Below, piece by piece: positions 1 to 6,784 of a stretch of DNA of 23,023 bases. The DNA is from a virus, in IMG/VR virus record IMGVR_UViG_3300042938_000109, positions 1 to 23,023 of that record. One strand, given 5' to 3'. The notes under the pieces were generated by a model, which was given only the letters and a program-made list of their open reading frames with translations, searched no databases and was not told the DNA's origin. The translations under genes and the position numbers were made by a program. How positions within the stretch are numbered: the stretch's first letter is position 1; each line of letters opens with the position of its first letter.

Positions 1-2
1 CA

Positions 3-1148
3 GGCGGCATGGGGCAACAACCCATGGGCAACGCATCGGCGCAGCCGGGTGGGGGCGTCCCCTCTTACGCGCAGCCGTACATGAACAACTTTGGTGGGGG
101 CATGGGCAACGCATCTGCGGGCGGCTTCCAGGGGGGAAGCCCATTTGGCATGCAGCAACAACAGCCGTATGGTATGCAGCAGATGCAGAACCCGTTTGGT
201 GGGCAGCAACTGGGGCCTAACCAAAGTCCCGGCTATGGGATGAATCAATTTCAGCAGCAGCAACAGCCCAATCAACTCCAATCTTTTGAGCAGTATCGTG
301 CGACGCCACGTATGCAAGATCAGCAGTTTCGTTCTCGTGAGCAACAGTTGCAAGAAGACCAAAAAGGCTATGAGGCATACAAAAACAATTTTGGTCAGCC
401 GCAAGGGCAGCAACAGTTGCAAAACCCAAACGGGCCCTTCCAACCAACGCCAATGCAAATGCCGCAACCAATGGGCCAGCGCCCTGCGTACATGGACAAC
501 CCTGACTTCCAGGCGTACCAGAAGCAGGAGCAAGACCTTGGGCGGCAGATGAACGAGTACATGCAAAAAGCCCCTATGTTCCAGCAAATGCAAGACTTGC
601 AGGGCAAGATGCGGGGGATGGCCCAACCCCAGCAAGGACAAATGGGACAAATGGGACAAATGGGACAAATGGGACAAATGGGACAAATGGGACAAATGGG
701 AAACCCATACGGCAACATTGACCAGATGCAGCAACAACGGAACATGCAAGACCAAACACGGCTACAGTCCGCGTGGCAGCAGGCTACCCAAGAGGATGCT
801 AGACGCGGTATGACTGTGGATATGCCACCACCACCAGGAACATTTGGGGACATGCGGGCGGCTGTAATGCCACAGCAACCCGGCTCAGAGCAGGTGGCTT
901 CAGAAATCGGTATTGGTGACTTTATGCGACGGCAGCTTCCCGGCCCCCGTATAGACAACAGGATGGGCATGCCTGATTTTGGCGGTCGTGGCGGATACGG
1001 CGGTGGTCGTGGCGGATACGGCGGGGGTCGTGGCGGTTACGGTGGTGGGGGCGGCTACGGCGGACGCATGGGCGGTGGTGGATACGGCGGTCAAATGGGT
1101 CTGCAAGGCTTGGCGTCGATGTTGCAAGGACGGCGTGGGGGCTTTTAA
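3..1148 (+). CDS. Gln/Met/Gly-rich low-complexity phage protein, probably 5' partial
   Basis: The frame is open from base 3. The first ATG is at base 9, giving 379 residues, but the two codons before it are Gly-Gly, in keeping with the low-complexity protein, so the true start may lie upstream of the window. The protein is dominated by Gln, Met, Gly, Pro and Asn. A middle section (about residues 85-200) is Gln-rich and possibly helical. It has a perfect MGQ tandem repeat near residues 212-229 and a C-terminal RGG/GGY tail (about residues 325-365). There are no membrane segments and no recognised catalytic motif. It ends 2 nt before the adaptor gene, so it belongs to the late structural operon. 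RGG/GGY tails are known in nucleic-acid-binding proteins, so a role on phage DNA or RNA is possible, but that is inference. I do not recognise the family. Confidence 0.75.
   Translation, partial: GGMGQQPMGNASAQPGGGVPSYAQPYMNNFGGGMGNASAGGFQGGSPFGMQQQQPYGMQQMQNPFGGQQLGPNQSPGYGMNQFQQQQQPNQLQSFEQYRATPRMQDQQFRSREQQLQEDQKGYEAYKNNFGQPQGQQQLQNPNGPFQPTPMQMPQPMGQRPAYMDNPDFQAYQKQEQDLGRQMNEYMQKAPMFQQMQDLQGKMRGMAQPQQGQMGQMGQMGQMGQMGQMGQMGNPYGNIDQMQQQRNMQDQTRLQSAWQQATQEDARRGMTVDMPPPPGTFGDMRAAVMPQQPGSEQVASEIGIGDFMRRQLPGPRIDNRMGMPDFGGRGGYGGGRGGYGGGRGGYGGGGGYGGRMGGGGYGGQMGLQGLASMLQGRRGGF
636..701 (+). repeat. 9-bp tandem repeat (GGACAAATG)n, 7.3 copies
   Basis: Seven perfect head-to-tail copies of GGACAAATG plus a partial copy lie inside the Gln-rich gene. 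They read as Met-Gly-Gln in frame. Because the unit is three codons long, slippage would change protein length without a frameshift. Confidence 0.95.
981..1043 (+). repeat. Three 21-bp repeats encoding GGRGGYG
   Basis: Three consecutive 21-bp units (981-1001, 1002-1022, 1023-1043) encode GGRGGYG, with a few synonymous differences. They are followed by looser GGGGYGG text. This is the glycine/arginine/tyrosine tail of the first gene. Confidence 0.9.
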
Positions 1149-1150
1149 TC

Positions 1151-2089
1151 ATGGCAGTTACCTCTGGACAATCAGGCTTTAACCTTGACCTCACTGAGCT
1201 GGTTGAGGAAGCGTTCGAGCGTGCGGGTTCAGAAATGCGCACGGGGTATGACCTGCGAACAGCGCGTCGGTCCCTTAACTTACTGTTTGCTGACTGGGCC
1301 AACCGTGGCGTCAACATGTGGACGTTTGAGCAGGGGACGATTACCCTGACACAAGGACTGAACACCTACGCCGTTCCAACGGACACCGTTGATCTGCTTG
1401 ACCATGTGATCCGCACCAATGCCAACATCCTGTCCAACCAAGCGGACTTGACCATCACGCGCATCAGCGTGTCCACCTACGCAACCATCCCCAACAAGCT
1501 CAATCAAGCCCGGCCTATCCAGGTCTGGTATCAGCGCCTGGACGGGCAGGTGGCCACCACCGCTTCGACGTTTGTGTCCCAAGACCTCACTGCGGCAACG
1601 ATCACGTTGAGTTCGGTTGTTGGGCTTCCCGCAATTGGGTACGTGGACATCGTGGCCACAGGTGGCACAGAGACTGTGTTTTACAACTACATTTCAGGAA
1701 ATACCCTGAGTAACGTGTTTCGTGCGCAAAACGGCACGACCCAACAGACACCCGTTGCAAGCGACCCCGTCCGCGTCAACAACACCCCCCGTGTCACTGT
1801 GTGGCCCACACCTGATGGCTCCCAGACCTACCAGTTTGTCTACTGGCGCATGCGCCGGGTGCAAGATGCTGGCGGTGGCGTGAACGTCATGGATGTTCCC
1901 TTCCGCTTTATCCCATGTATGGCAGCAGGACTGGCCTACTACATTGCGCTCAAGATTCCTGGTGGCATGGAGCGCCTGGGCGTGCTCAAACAACAGTATG
2001 ACGAAGCCTGGATGTCGGCTGCGGATGAAGACCAAGAACGTGCGTCCCTGCGGCTTGTGCCCAGGCAGATGTTCATTGGGGGTACGTAA
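1151..2089 (+). CDS. P22 gp4-like head-tail adaptor (tail accessory factor)
   Basis: This 312-residue protein is probably the adaptor ring that binds below the portal after DNA packaging and starts the tail. The N-terminal helical part (about residues 12-60) has the pattern of the P22 gp4 / phage adaptor family: a helix ending in EEAFERAG, then TARRSLNLLFADWANRG and an aromatic turn. The C-terminal part (250-312, FRFIPCMAAGLAYYIALK then a QQYDEAW helix) also fits. Between them, about residues 145-209 form a beta-rich insert (SSVVGLP, then RAQNGTT) that accounts for much of the extra length over P22 gp4. The ATG lies 2 nt after the previous stop and is preceded by a G-rich stretch. The assignment rests on recognised sequence pattern, not on a search. 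Confidence 0.8.
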   Translation: MAVTSGQSGFNLDLTELVEEAFERAGSEMRTGYDLRTARRSLNLLFADWANRGVNMWTFEQGTITLTQGLNTYAVPTDTVDLLDHVIRTNANILSNQADLTITRISVSTYATIPNKLNQARPIQVWYQRLDGQVATTASTFVSQDLTAATITLSSVVGLPAIGYVDIVATGGTETVFYNYISGNTLSNVFRAQNGTTQQTPVASDPVRVNNTPRVTVWPTPDGSQTYQFVYWRMRRVQDAGGGVNVMDVPFRFIPCMAAGLAYYIALKIPGGMERLGVLKQQYDEAWMSAADEDQERASLRLVPRQMFIGGT

Positions 2090-2517
2090 TGGGTAACAGG
2101 TTTGCGTCTGGCAAGAACTCAATTGCGGAGTGTGACCGTTGCGGGTTTCGCTTCAAGTTGACCACGCTGCGCAAAGAAGTTGTCAAGACCAAGGTATATG
2201 ATCTCAAGGTGTGCCCCCAGTGCTGGGACCCAGATCAGCCACAGTTGCAACTGGGTATGTACCCGGTGGATGACCCGCAGGGGATACGAGACCCAAGGCC
2301 CGACATCAGCTACAAAGTGTCTGGTCGCACAGGTCTGCAAATTGAGCTGACCAACAGTTCGGCGGCTGACGCCCAAGGGATTCTCAGCGGGGGCAGCAGG
2401 ATTTTTCAGTGGGGCTGGACTCCTGTTGGGGGCTCAGTATTTTTTGATGCCGCTTTAACACCAAATAACTTGGTTTTGGGCGTGCAATTGGGTACAGTTA
2501 CGGTAGTAACGACATAA
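2089..2517 (+). CDS. Zinc-ribbon phage protein
   Basis: This 142-residue protein has two CxxC knuckles, Cys15/Cys18 (CDRC) and Cys42/Cys45 (CPQC), separated by a basic strand-turn region. That is a classic four-cysteine zinc ribbon. After it comes a conserved-looking DPDQPQLQLGMYPVDDPQ stretch, then a hydrophobic, beta-rich C-terminus (about 100-142). The start overlaps the adaptor stop by one base (TAATG), so translation is probably coupled. Similar proteins sit next to adaptor genes in other podovirus-like genomes, which suggests a virion or assembly role. The zinc ribbon could contact DNA or simply stabilise a small fold. Function is unknown. Confidence 0.8.
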   Translation: MGNRFASGKNSIAECDRCGFRFKLTTLRKEVVKTKVYDLKVCPQCWDPDQPQLQLGMYPVDDPQGIRDPRPDISYKVSGRTGLQIELTNSSAADAQGILSGGSRIFQWGWTPVGGSVFFDAALTPNNLVLGVQLGTVTVVTT

Positions 2518-2530
2518 GGAGTCGAAGATG
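2514..2530 (+). promoter_or_regulatory. Ribosome site ATAAGGAGTCGAAGATG
   Basis: Stop codon, Shine-Dalgarno and start are packed in 17 nt. It differs by one base from the site at 10811-10827, which serves the tail fibre assembly-like gene. Confidence 0.8.
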
Positions 2531-2719
2531 GACAAGAAAGACTTGGCACAAGACAAGAAGATGATCGCAGGCGCGGTGCATAAGCATGAGAAAAAGCTGC
2601 ACCCTGGCAAGCCCATGACCAAGCTTAAGGCTGGCGGCAAGACCAACGGCGATATGCTCAAATACGGGCGCAACATGGCCAAGGTCATGAACCAGCGCAG
2701 TCCTGGTCGTGGAGGCTGA
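2528..2719 (+). CDS. Small Lys-rich phage protein
   Basis: This 63-residue protein is strongly basic and mostly helical in character, with the text KHEKKLHPGKPMTKLKAGGK followed by YGRNMAKVMNQR. It has one of the best ribosome sites in the window: the upstream TAA stop runs straight into AAGGAG, 7 nt before the ATG. I recognise the pattern (HPGKPMTKL, then a GRNMAK helix) from small proteins found beside adaptor genes in environmental phages, but no function is established. The LKAGGK segment resembles glycine motifs in the downstream virion proteins. It could be a minor virion protein or a DNA-binding packaging or assembly factor; both are inference. Confidence 0.75.
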   Translation: MDKKDLAQDKKMIAGAVHKHEKKLHPGKPMTKLKAGGKTNGDMLKYGRNMAKVMNQRSPGRGG

Positions 2720-2720
2720 T

Positions 2721-2921
2721 ATGGCAACCTACACGCAACCAACCAAAGTAGCCAACGTAATTGTTGGCGAAGAGCCAGCCAAAGAGACGATGCGCAAAGC
2801 AAACGTGTCTGTGGCCAACACACGCAGCCAAGACTACCCACCCATGAAAACTTCGGGTATCGTGGTGCGCGGCGGTAAAGCGCAGACCAAAGGCAAGATG
2901 GCCAGAGGCCCGATGGCATGA
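2721..2921 (+). CDS. Small phage protein with RGPMA C-terminus
   Basis: I place the start at the ATG at 2721, giving 66 residues (MATYTQPTKVANV...). A GTG at 2709 is in frame, but GGAGG at 2711-2715 lies 5 nt before the ATG and is the natural Shine-Dalgarno. The previous gene's TGA ends at 2719. The C-terminal third is Gly/Lys-rich and carries SGIVVRGGKAQTKGKMARGPMA in two parts: a strand-like SGIVVRG and a basic tail ending in ARGPMA. This ending recurs in small proteins of environmental phages as far as I recall. There is no membrane segment. Its stop overlaps the next start (ATGA), so it is translated with the adaptor-like gene. Function unknown. Confidence 0.72.
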   Translation: MATYTQPTKVANVIVGEEPAKETMRKANVSVANTRSQDYPPMKTSGIVVRGGKAQTKGKMARGPMA

Positions 2922-3661
2922 ACTACACCGAGTTGTACAACACAATTCAGAGCTACACCGAGAATCAGTTTCCCGATGTGTACCTTGCAAGTGGGGGTAC
3001 TGTGTCTGCAACGACACAGATTAATACTTGCATCACGCAGGCTGAACAACGTATATACAACTCGGTGCAGTTCCCCTCGCTGCGTAAGAATCAATCCACC
3101 CCAATCACCATAAACAACAAGTACGTGTCTTTGCCCGACGACTTCTTGTCTGTTTATTCTTTGGCGTTGGTGACAGGTGTTACGGGCGCTAATTTAGATA
3201 CGGGCACGTATGAGTATTTACTCAACAAAGATGTGAACTTCATCCGTCAGGCATACCCAAATCCAAATGACACAGGAGAGCCAAAATACTACGCTTTGTT
3301 TGGCCCAACAATTGTCAGTTCGGCAATTACAAACGAGTTGTCTCTTATTCTTGGCCCTACACCGGATGCAACATACTACGTAGAGTTGCACTACTACTAT
3401 TACCCTGAATCCATCACCACAGTGGCTTCTGGCCAAACGTGGCTTGGTGACAACTTTGACAGCGTGTTGTTGTATGGTTCTTTGGTTGAGGCGTACACCT
3501 TCATGAAGGGTGAGCAAGACCTGATCGCTTTGTATGACGGCAAATACAAGGAAGCGCTTGCATTGGCACAGCGTCTGGGCGATGGGCTGGAGCGTAGCGA
3601 TGCGTACCGCAGTGGGCAGTATCGGCAATCGCCCCTGCCCCAGAATAGTGGGGTTCGCTGA
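2918..3661 (+). CDS. Second head-tail adaptor / tail-tubular-like protein
   Basis: This 247-residue virion protein begins with MNYTELYNTIQSYTEN, then a helix with AEQRIYNSVQFPSLRKN and a strand (YVSLPDDFLSVYSL). This N-terminal pattern is common in adaptor or tail-tubular-like proteins of podoviruses and cyanophages. The centre is beta-rich (residues 100-165, ELSLILGPTPDATYYVEL). The C-terminus is helical, with LLYGSLVEAYTFMKGEQD followed by a YDGKYKEALALAQR helix. It overlaps the previous gene by 4 nt (ATGA) and the next by one base (TGATG). It probably forms a ring in the neck or tail tube alongside the gp4-like protein. Exact ring position cannot be told from sequence. Confidence 0.72.
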   Translation: MNYTELYNTIQSYTENQFPDVYLASGGTVSATTQINTCITQAEQRIYNSVQFPSLRKNQSTPITINNKYVSLPDDFLSVYSLALVTGVTGANLDTGTYEYLLNKDVNFIRQAYPNPNDTGEPKYYALFGPTIVSSAITNELSLILGPTPDATYYVELHYYYYPESITTVASGQTWLGDNFDSVLLYGSLVEAYTFMKGEQDLIALYDGKYKEALALAQRLGDGLERSDAYRSGQYRQSPLPQNSGVR

Positions 3662-4083
3662 TGGCGTTCACGGGCAACTACAGTTGCAACACACTTCGGT
3701 CAGGGCTGGTGAACGGCACAATTAATTTTGTGTCGGACACGTTTTACTTGGCGTTGTACACCAATGCCGCCACACTTGACCAGAACACCACTGCATACAC
3801 TTCGGCGGATGAGGCGTCTGGCGGCAATTATGCCCCCGGCGGTCTGGTGGTAACAGCCACCATCGGTACCGAACTTGCTTCTTCTGGAAGCATTGTGTTC
3901 ATCAACTTTTCTTCGCCGTCTTGGACGGGCGCAATCACTGCCAGGGGTGCGTTGATTTACACTCCGGGGGCCAACGGCGCTGTGTGCGTCTTGGACTTCG
4001 GGTCTAACAAAACATCCAGCGCAACTTTCCCCGTGACGATGCCTGCGAACACCAGCACATCGGCACTCATTCGACTTGTTTAA
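3661..4083 (+). CDS. Small beta-rich structural protein, paralogue A
   Basis: This 140-residue, Thr/Ser/Ala-rich protein has alternating hydrophobic pattern typical of beta sandwiches. Landmarks are FYLALYTNAATLDQ, NTTAYTSADEASGGNYAPGG, ALIYTPGANGAVCVLDFGS and TMPANTSTSALIRL at the end. The same landmarks occur in the same order in the protein at 4297-4788, so the two are paralogues separated by one small gene. The start overlaps the preceding stop (TGATG). Related proteins are common in structural modules of environmental phages, where they may decorate the tail or head; no specific function is known to me. Confidence 0.75.
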   Translation: MAFTGNYSCNTLRSGLVNGTINFVSDTFYLALYTNAATLDQNTTAYTSADEASGGNYAPGGLVVTATIGTELASSGSIVFINFSSPSWTGAITARGALIYTPGANGAVCVLDFGSNKTSSATFPVTMPANTSTSALIRLV

Positions 4084-4092
4084 GGAGCAAAT

Positions 4093-4287
4093 ATGCTAGT
4101 AACCACGACAAAAGGCGACATGGACGACACCCTGCTTGAAAAGCGGGAAGGAACCGTGGATAATGACAACGAACAAACTTCTTGGGTTGAGTATTGGCTG
4201 GAAGGCGAATTGGTTCACCGTTCTGCTCATGTGACTCTGAAAAAACCGCCAACTTTTGCTGGTGGCGAAACCGCTTCTTTTACATAA
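4093..4287 (+). CDS. Small acidic hypothetical protein between two paralogues
   Basis: This 64-residue acidic protein (MLVTTTKGDMDDTLLEKREG...) includes an aromatic segment, SWVEYWLEGELVHRSAHVTL, that looks like two or three beta strands. There is no signal peptide or membrane segment. The previous gene's TAA forms the start of a TAAGGAG ribosome site 9 nt before the ATG, and its own TAA does the same for the next gene. Its position between two paralogous beta proteins suggests it belongs to the same structural subunit or assists in it. I do not recognise a family with known function. Confidence 0.72.
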   Translation: MLVTTTKGDMDDTLLEKREGTVDNDNEQTSWVEYWLEGELVHRSAHVTLKKPPTFAGGETASFT

Positions 4288-4296
4288 GGAAATATC

Positions 4297-4788
4297 ATGG
4301 CAAACACCCAATCAATGTGTACATCGTTCCTTGGTGAACTGATGTCAGCCCAACATCAGTTTGGGGCTTCAACTATTGTTTCACGCACTAGTTTGACGTC
4401 TCCAACTGGGGATACATTTAAAGCGGCACTGTATTTGACGTCAGCCACTGTTAATGCTTCTACCACGGCTTACGCAGCTACGAATGAAGTGTCTGGTACA
4501 GGTTATACGGCAGGCGGTGTTGCGGTAACAACTACAACTACGCCAACGTCAACCAACTCTTCTGCTACGGCAGGTGTGGGTTTTGTTACGCCTTCGGCTT
4601 CAATCACCTATACCACAGTGACTTTGACCACGGCGTTTGATGCAGTGTTGATCTACAACTCCACTCAAAGCAACAAGGCGGTTAGTGTTCACACGTTTGG
4701 TTCACAGACAATCACGGCGGGAACTTTCACCTTGACGATGCCTTCCAACACGACTTCGACTGCTCTGTTGCGCTTAGCCACAACTTAA
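4297..4788 (+). CDS. Small beta-rich structural protein, paralogue B
   Basis: This 163-residue protein is a paralogue of the one at 3661-4083. Shared landmarks are FKAALYLTSATVNASTTAY, EVSGTGYTAGGVAV, DAVLIYNSTQSNKAVSVHTF and TLTMPSNTTSTALLRL. It has an extra N-terminal part, MANTQSMCTSFLGELMSAQ, which I recognise as a recurrent opening of phage structural proteins of this type. The centre is extremely Thr/Ser-rich. The ribosome site is the TAAGGAA made by the previous stop. Its own TAA overlaps an ATG that opens a seven-codon reading frame (see 4788-4811). It is probably a minor virion protein, possibly of fibre or decoration type. Confidence 0.78.
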   Translation: MANTQSMCTSFLGELMSAQHQFGASTIVSRTSLTSPTGDTFKAALYLTSATVNASTTAYAATNEVSGTGYTAGGVAVTTTTTPTSTNSSATAGVGFVTPSASITYTTVTLTTAFDAVLIYNSTQSNKAVSVHTFGSQTITAGTFTLTMPSNTTSTALLRLATT

Positions 4789-4811
4789 TGCGGGGGCGGC
4801 GCAGGCCGTAA
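4788..4811 (+). CDS. Candidate 7-codon coupled mini-cistron (MRGRRRP)
   Basis: An ATG overlaps the preceding TAA by one base (TAATG) and opens a seven-codon frame, Met-Arg-Gly-Arg-Arg-Arg-Pro, ending in TAA at 4809-4811. The repeat-protein ATG follows after three bases. The downstream gene lacks a good Shine-Dalgarno, so termination and reinitiation through this mini-cistron could deliver ribosomes to it. A frame this short can arise by chance, so this is a hypothesis and not a firm gene. Confidence 0.25.
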   Translation: MRGRRRP

Positions 4812-4814
4812 GCC

Positions 4815-6776
4815 ATGTTTGGTATAGCCGCATTTGCCGAAGTCCCGTTTGCGTCTCTTGCTGGTGGATCGCCGGTAACGGTTGCTTTAACTGGTGTTGC
4901 CGCGAACGGGGCGGTAGGCACAGCAACGCCAAGCATATCGGTTGCTAAAACCGGGGTATCGGCTACAGGTAGTGTTGGGTCTGTTACAGAGACAAACAGC
5001 CCAGCAGAAGATGGCAATGCTGCGATAGGTAGCGTAGGTACAGCAACGCCATCTCATTCCGTCGATCTTACGGGCGCAACTGCTTCTGGCGCAGTTGGAA
5101 CGGTAGCACCTAGTCATGCGGTTGCTTTGACAGGCGTGGCTGCTTCTGGCGCAGTTGGAACAGTAGCTCCCAGCACAACAATTGCTCTGACGGGGGTATC
5201 AGCCACAGGTTCTGTTGGCACAGTTACCGCAACTCAAGCAACTATAGTTGCGCTCACCGGGGTATCAGCTACAGGGTCGGTCGGTACAGTAGCTCCCAGC
5301 ACAACGATTGCCCTTACTGGGGTATTGGCTACAGGGTCGGTTGGCACGGTTTCCAGGGGTGCCACATCTCTCGCTCTCACTGGCATATCGGCTACAGGTA
5401 TTGTTGGAACAGTAACCTCCAGTACGACAATTGCGCTTACAGGCGTATCAGCATCAGGTTCTGCCGGGACAGTTGCTGTTGGAGCAAGATCATTTGCTTT
5501 GACGGGCGTATCGGCTTCTGGTTCTGTTGGTACGGTTACCCCAAGTCAATCAATCGCGCTTACAGGTGTATCCGCTACGGGGTCAGTTGGCACAATTTCC
5601 AGGGGTGCAACATCACTTGCCCTTACCGGGGTTTTGGCTTCAGGTGCAGTGGGCATAGTTGCTCCCAGTAGTTCCGAAGGTGAGGATGGTGATGTAGCCT
5701 TTGGTTTTGTCGGAACCGCAGCACCCAGCACAACGATTGCATTGACCGGGGTGTCGGCTTCTGGTGCAGTTGGGACGGTTTCCAGAGGCGCTACATCGCT
5801 TGCCTTGACGGGCAATGCAGCATCAGGACTGCTTGGGACAGTAGCTCCCAGCACAACGATTGCCCTTACTGGGGTATTGGCTACAGGGTCGGTTGGCACG
5901 GTTTCCAGGGGTGCGACAGCTCTTGCTTTGACAGGTGTGGCGGCATCGGGTTCTGTCGGAGCGGTAACGGTTGCTGAGAGGTCGCTGGCTCTTACCGGGG
6001 TGTCTGCATCTGGTTTGTTGGGGACAGTAACTCCCAGCACAACGGTTGCTCTGACAGGCAATTTTGCTTCTGGTGCGGTTGGCACAGTGTCTAGGGGCGC
6101 TACATCAATTGCGCTCATAGGCGTATCCGCTTCTGGTGCGGTTGAGACAATGGCTCCCAGCACCTCAGAGGGTGAAGATGGGGACGTTGCCAACGGATTT
6201 GTAGGTAATGTAGGGGTTGTTCAGACAGTGGCCCTCACTGGAGTATCGGCAGCAGGCGCGGTTGGGGCAGTTGAGTTTGCAAAGCTGGTTGCTATAACGG
6301 GGGTATCAGCTTCTGGGTTATTGGGGGCAGTAGCCCCAGCCACATCACTCGCCCTTACAGGCAATTCAGCTTCCGGTGCAGTTGGGGTAGTTGAGTTTGC
6401 AAAACTGGTTGCCGTTACAGGTGTCGCCGCTTCCGGGGCAGTTGGGGCAGTTGAGTTTACAAAGCTGGTTGCTATAACGGGGGTATCTGCGGCGGGGGCA
6501 ATAGGCACAATAAGCAATGGGGTCAGAACCGTTGCCTTGACTGGCGTGCAAGCCACGGGAGGGGTTGGGACTATAGTTGCGGTAAATTGGAAATTGGTTG
6601 ATGACAGCCAGACCGCAAACTGGCAAAATGTGAACAATGCAGAAACAGCGTCGTGGGCATTGGTGAACAATGCAGAAACAGCGTCGTGGGCATTGGTGAA
6701 CAACGCAGAAACAGCGTCGTGGGCATTGGTGAACAACGCAGAAACCGCCGACTGGGTGCTGGTTGAAACGGATTAA
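4815..6776 (+). CDS. Repeat-built virion protein (about 28 x 20-residue repeats)
   Basis: This 653-residue protein opens with MFGIAAFAEVPFASLAG, then from about residue 23 to 590 consists of some 28 diverged repeats of about 20 residues with consensus ALTGVSASGAVGTVAPSTT. Three units carry an EDG variant in place of the LTG core (near 5007, 5685 and 6174). After a linker, the C-terminus has four 11-residue repeats with Trp at a fixed position (VNNAETASWAL). The composition suggests an elongated all-beta stalk, such as a fibre or appendage shaft. The start is fixed by an in-frame TAA at 4809-4811; the Shine-Dalgarno is weak (AGG at 4803). It precedes two tail fibres, so a tail-appendage role fits, but this is inference. 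Confidence 0.78.
   Translation: MFGIAAFAEVPFASLAGGSPVTVALTGVAANGAVGTATPSISVAKTGVSATGSVGSVTETNSPAEDGNAAIGSVGTATPSHSVDLTGATASGAVGTVAPSHAVALTGVAASGAVGTVAPSTTIALTGVSATGSVGTVTATQATIVALTGVSATGSVGTVAPSTTIALTGVLATGSVGTVSRGATSLALTGISATGIVGTVTSSTTIALTGVSASGSAGTVAVGARSFALTGVSASGSVGTVTPSQSIALTGVSATGSVGTISRGATSLALTGVLASGAVGIVAPSSSEGEDGDVAFGFVGTAAPSTTIALTGVSASGAVGTVSRGATSLALTGNAASGLLGTVAPSTTIALTGVLATGSVGTVSRGATALALTGVAASGSVGAVTVAERSLALTGVSASGLLGTVTPSTTVALTGNFASGAVGTVSRGATSIALIGVSASGAVETMAPSTSEGEDGDVANGFVGNVGVVQTVALTGVSAAGAVGAVEFAKLVAITGVSASGLLGAVAPATSLALTGNSASGAVGVVEFAKLVAVTGVAASGAVGAVEFTKLVAITGVSAAGAIGTISNGVRTVALTGVQATGGVGTIVAVNWKLVDDSQTANWQNVNNAETASWALVNNAETASWALVNNAETASWALVNNAETADWVLVETD
4881..6585 (+). 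repeat. Coding array of about 28 diverged 60-bp repeats
   Basis: The array encodes 20- to 22-residue units. Most copies have drifted, but one stretch of 77 bp is identical at 5286-5362 and 5838-5914 (offset 552 bp), and 6261-6307 matches 6441-6487 with one mismatch (offset 180 bp, three units). This mixture of old and fresh copies points to continuing in-frame recombination. Confidence 0.88.
6630..6761 (+). repeat. Four 33-bp tandem repeats (VNNAETASWAL)
   Basis: Units lie at 6630-6662, 6663-6695, 6696-6728 and 6729-6761. The first two are identical, the third differs by one synonymous base, and the fourth is diverged at its end (ADWVL). A degenerate unit precedes them (VDDSQTANWQN). All are in frame at the C-terminus of the repeat protein. 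Confidence 0.95.
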
Positions 6777-6784
6777 GGACACAT

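Noticed and set aside
2709-2720. GTG at 2709 as start of the RGPMA protein
   Set aside because: GGAGG lies after this GTG and at ideal distance from the ATG at 2721, which also follows the upstream stop.
5546-6193. Antisense open frame with repeats opposite the 60-bp array
   Set aside because: The repeats merely mirror those of the sense protein; the whole window is coded on the + strand.
4881-6585. CRISPR array or tandem-repeat origin
   Set aside because: The 60-bp repeats are continuous, in frame, diverged at third positions and have no spacers.
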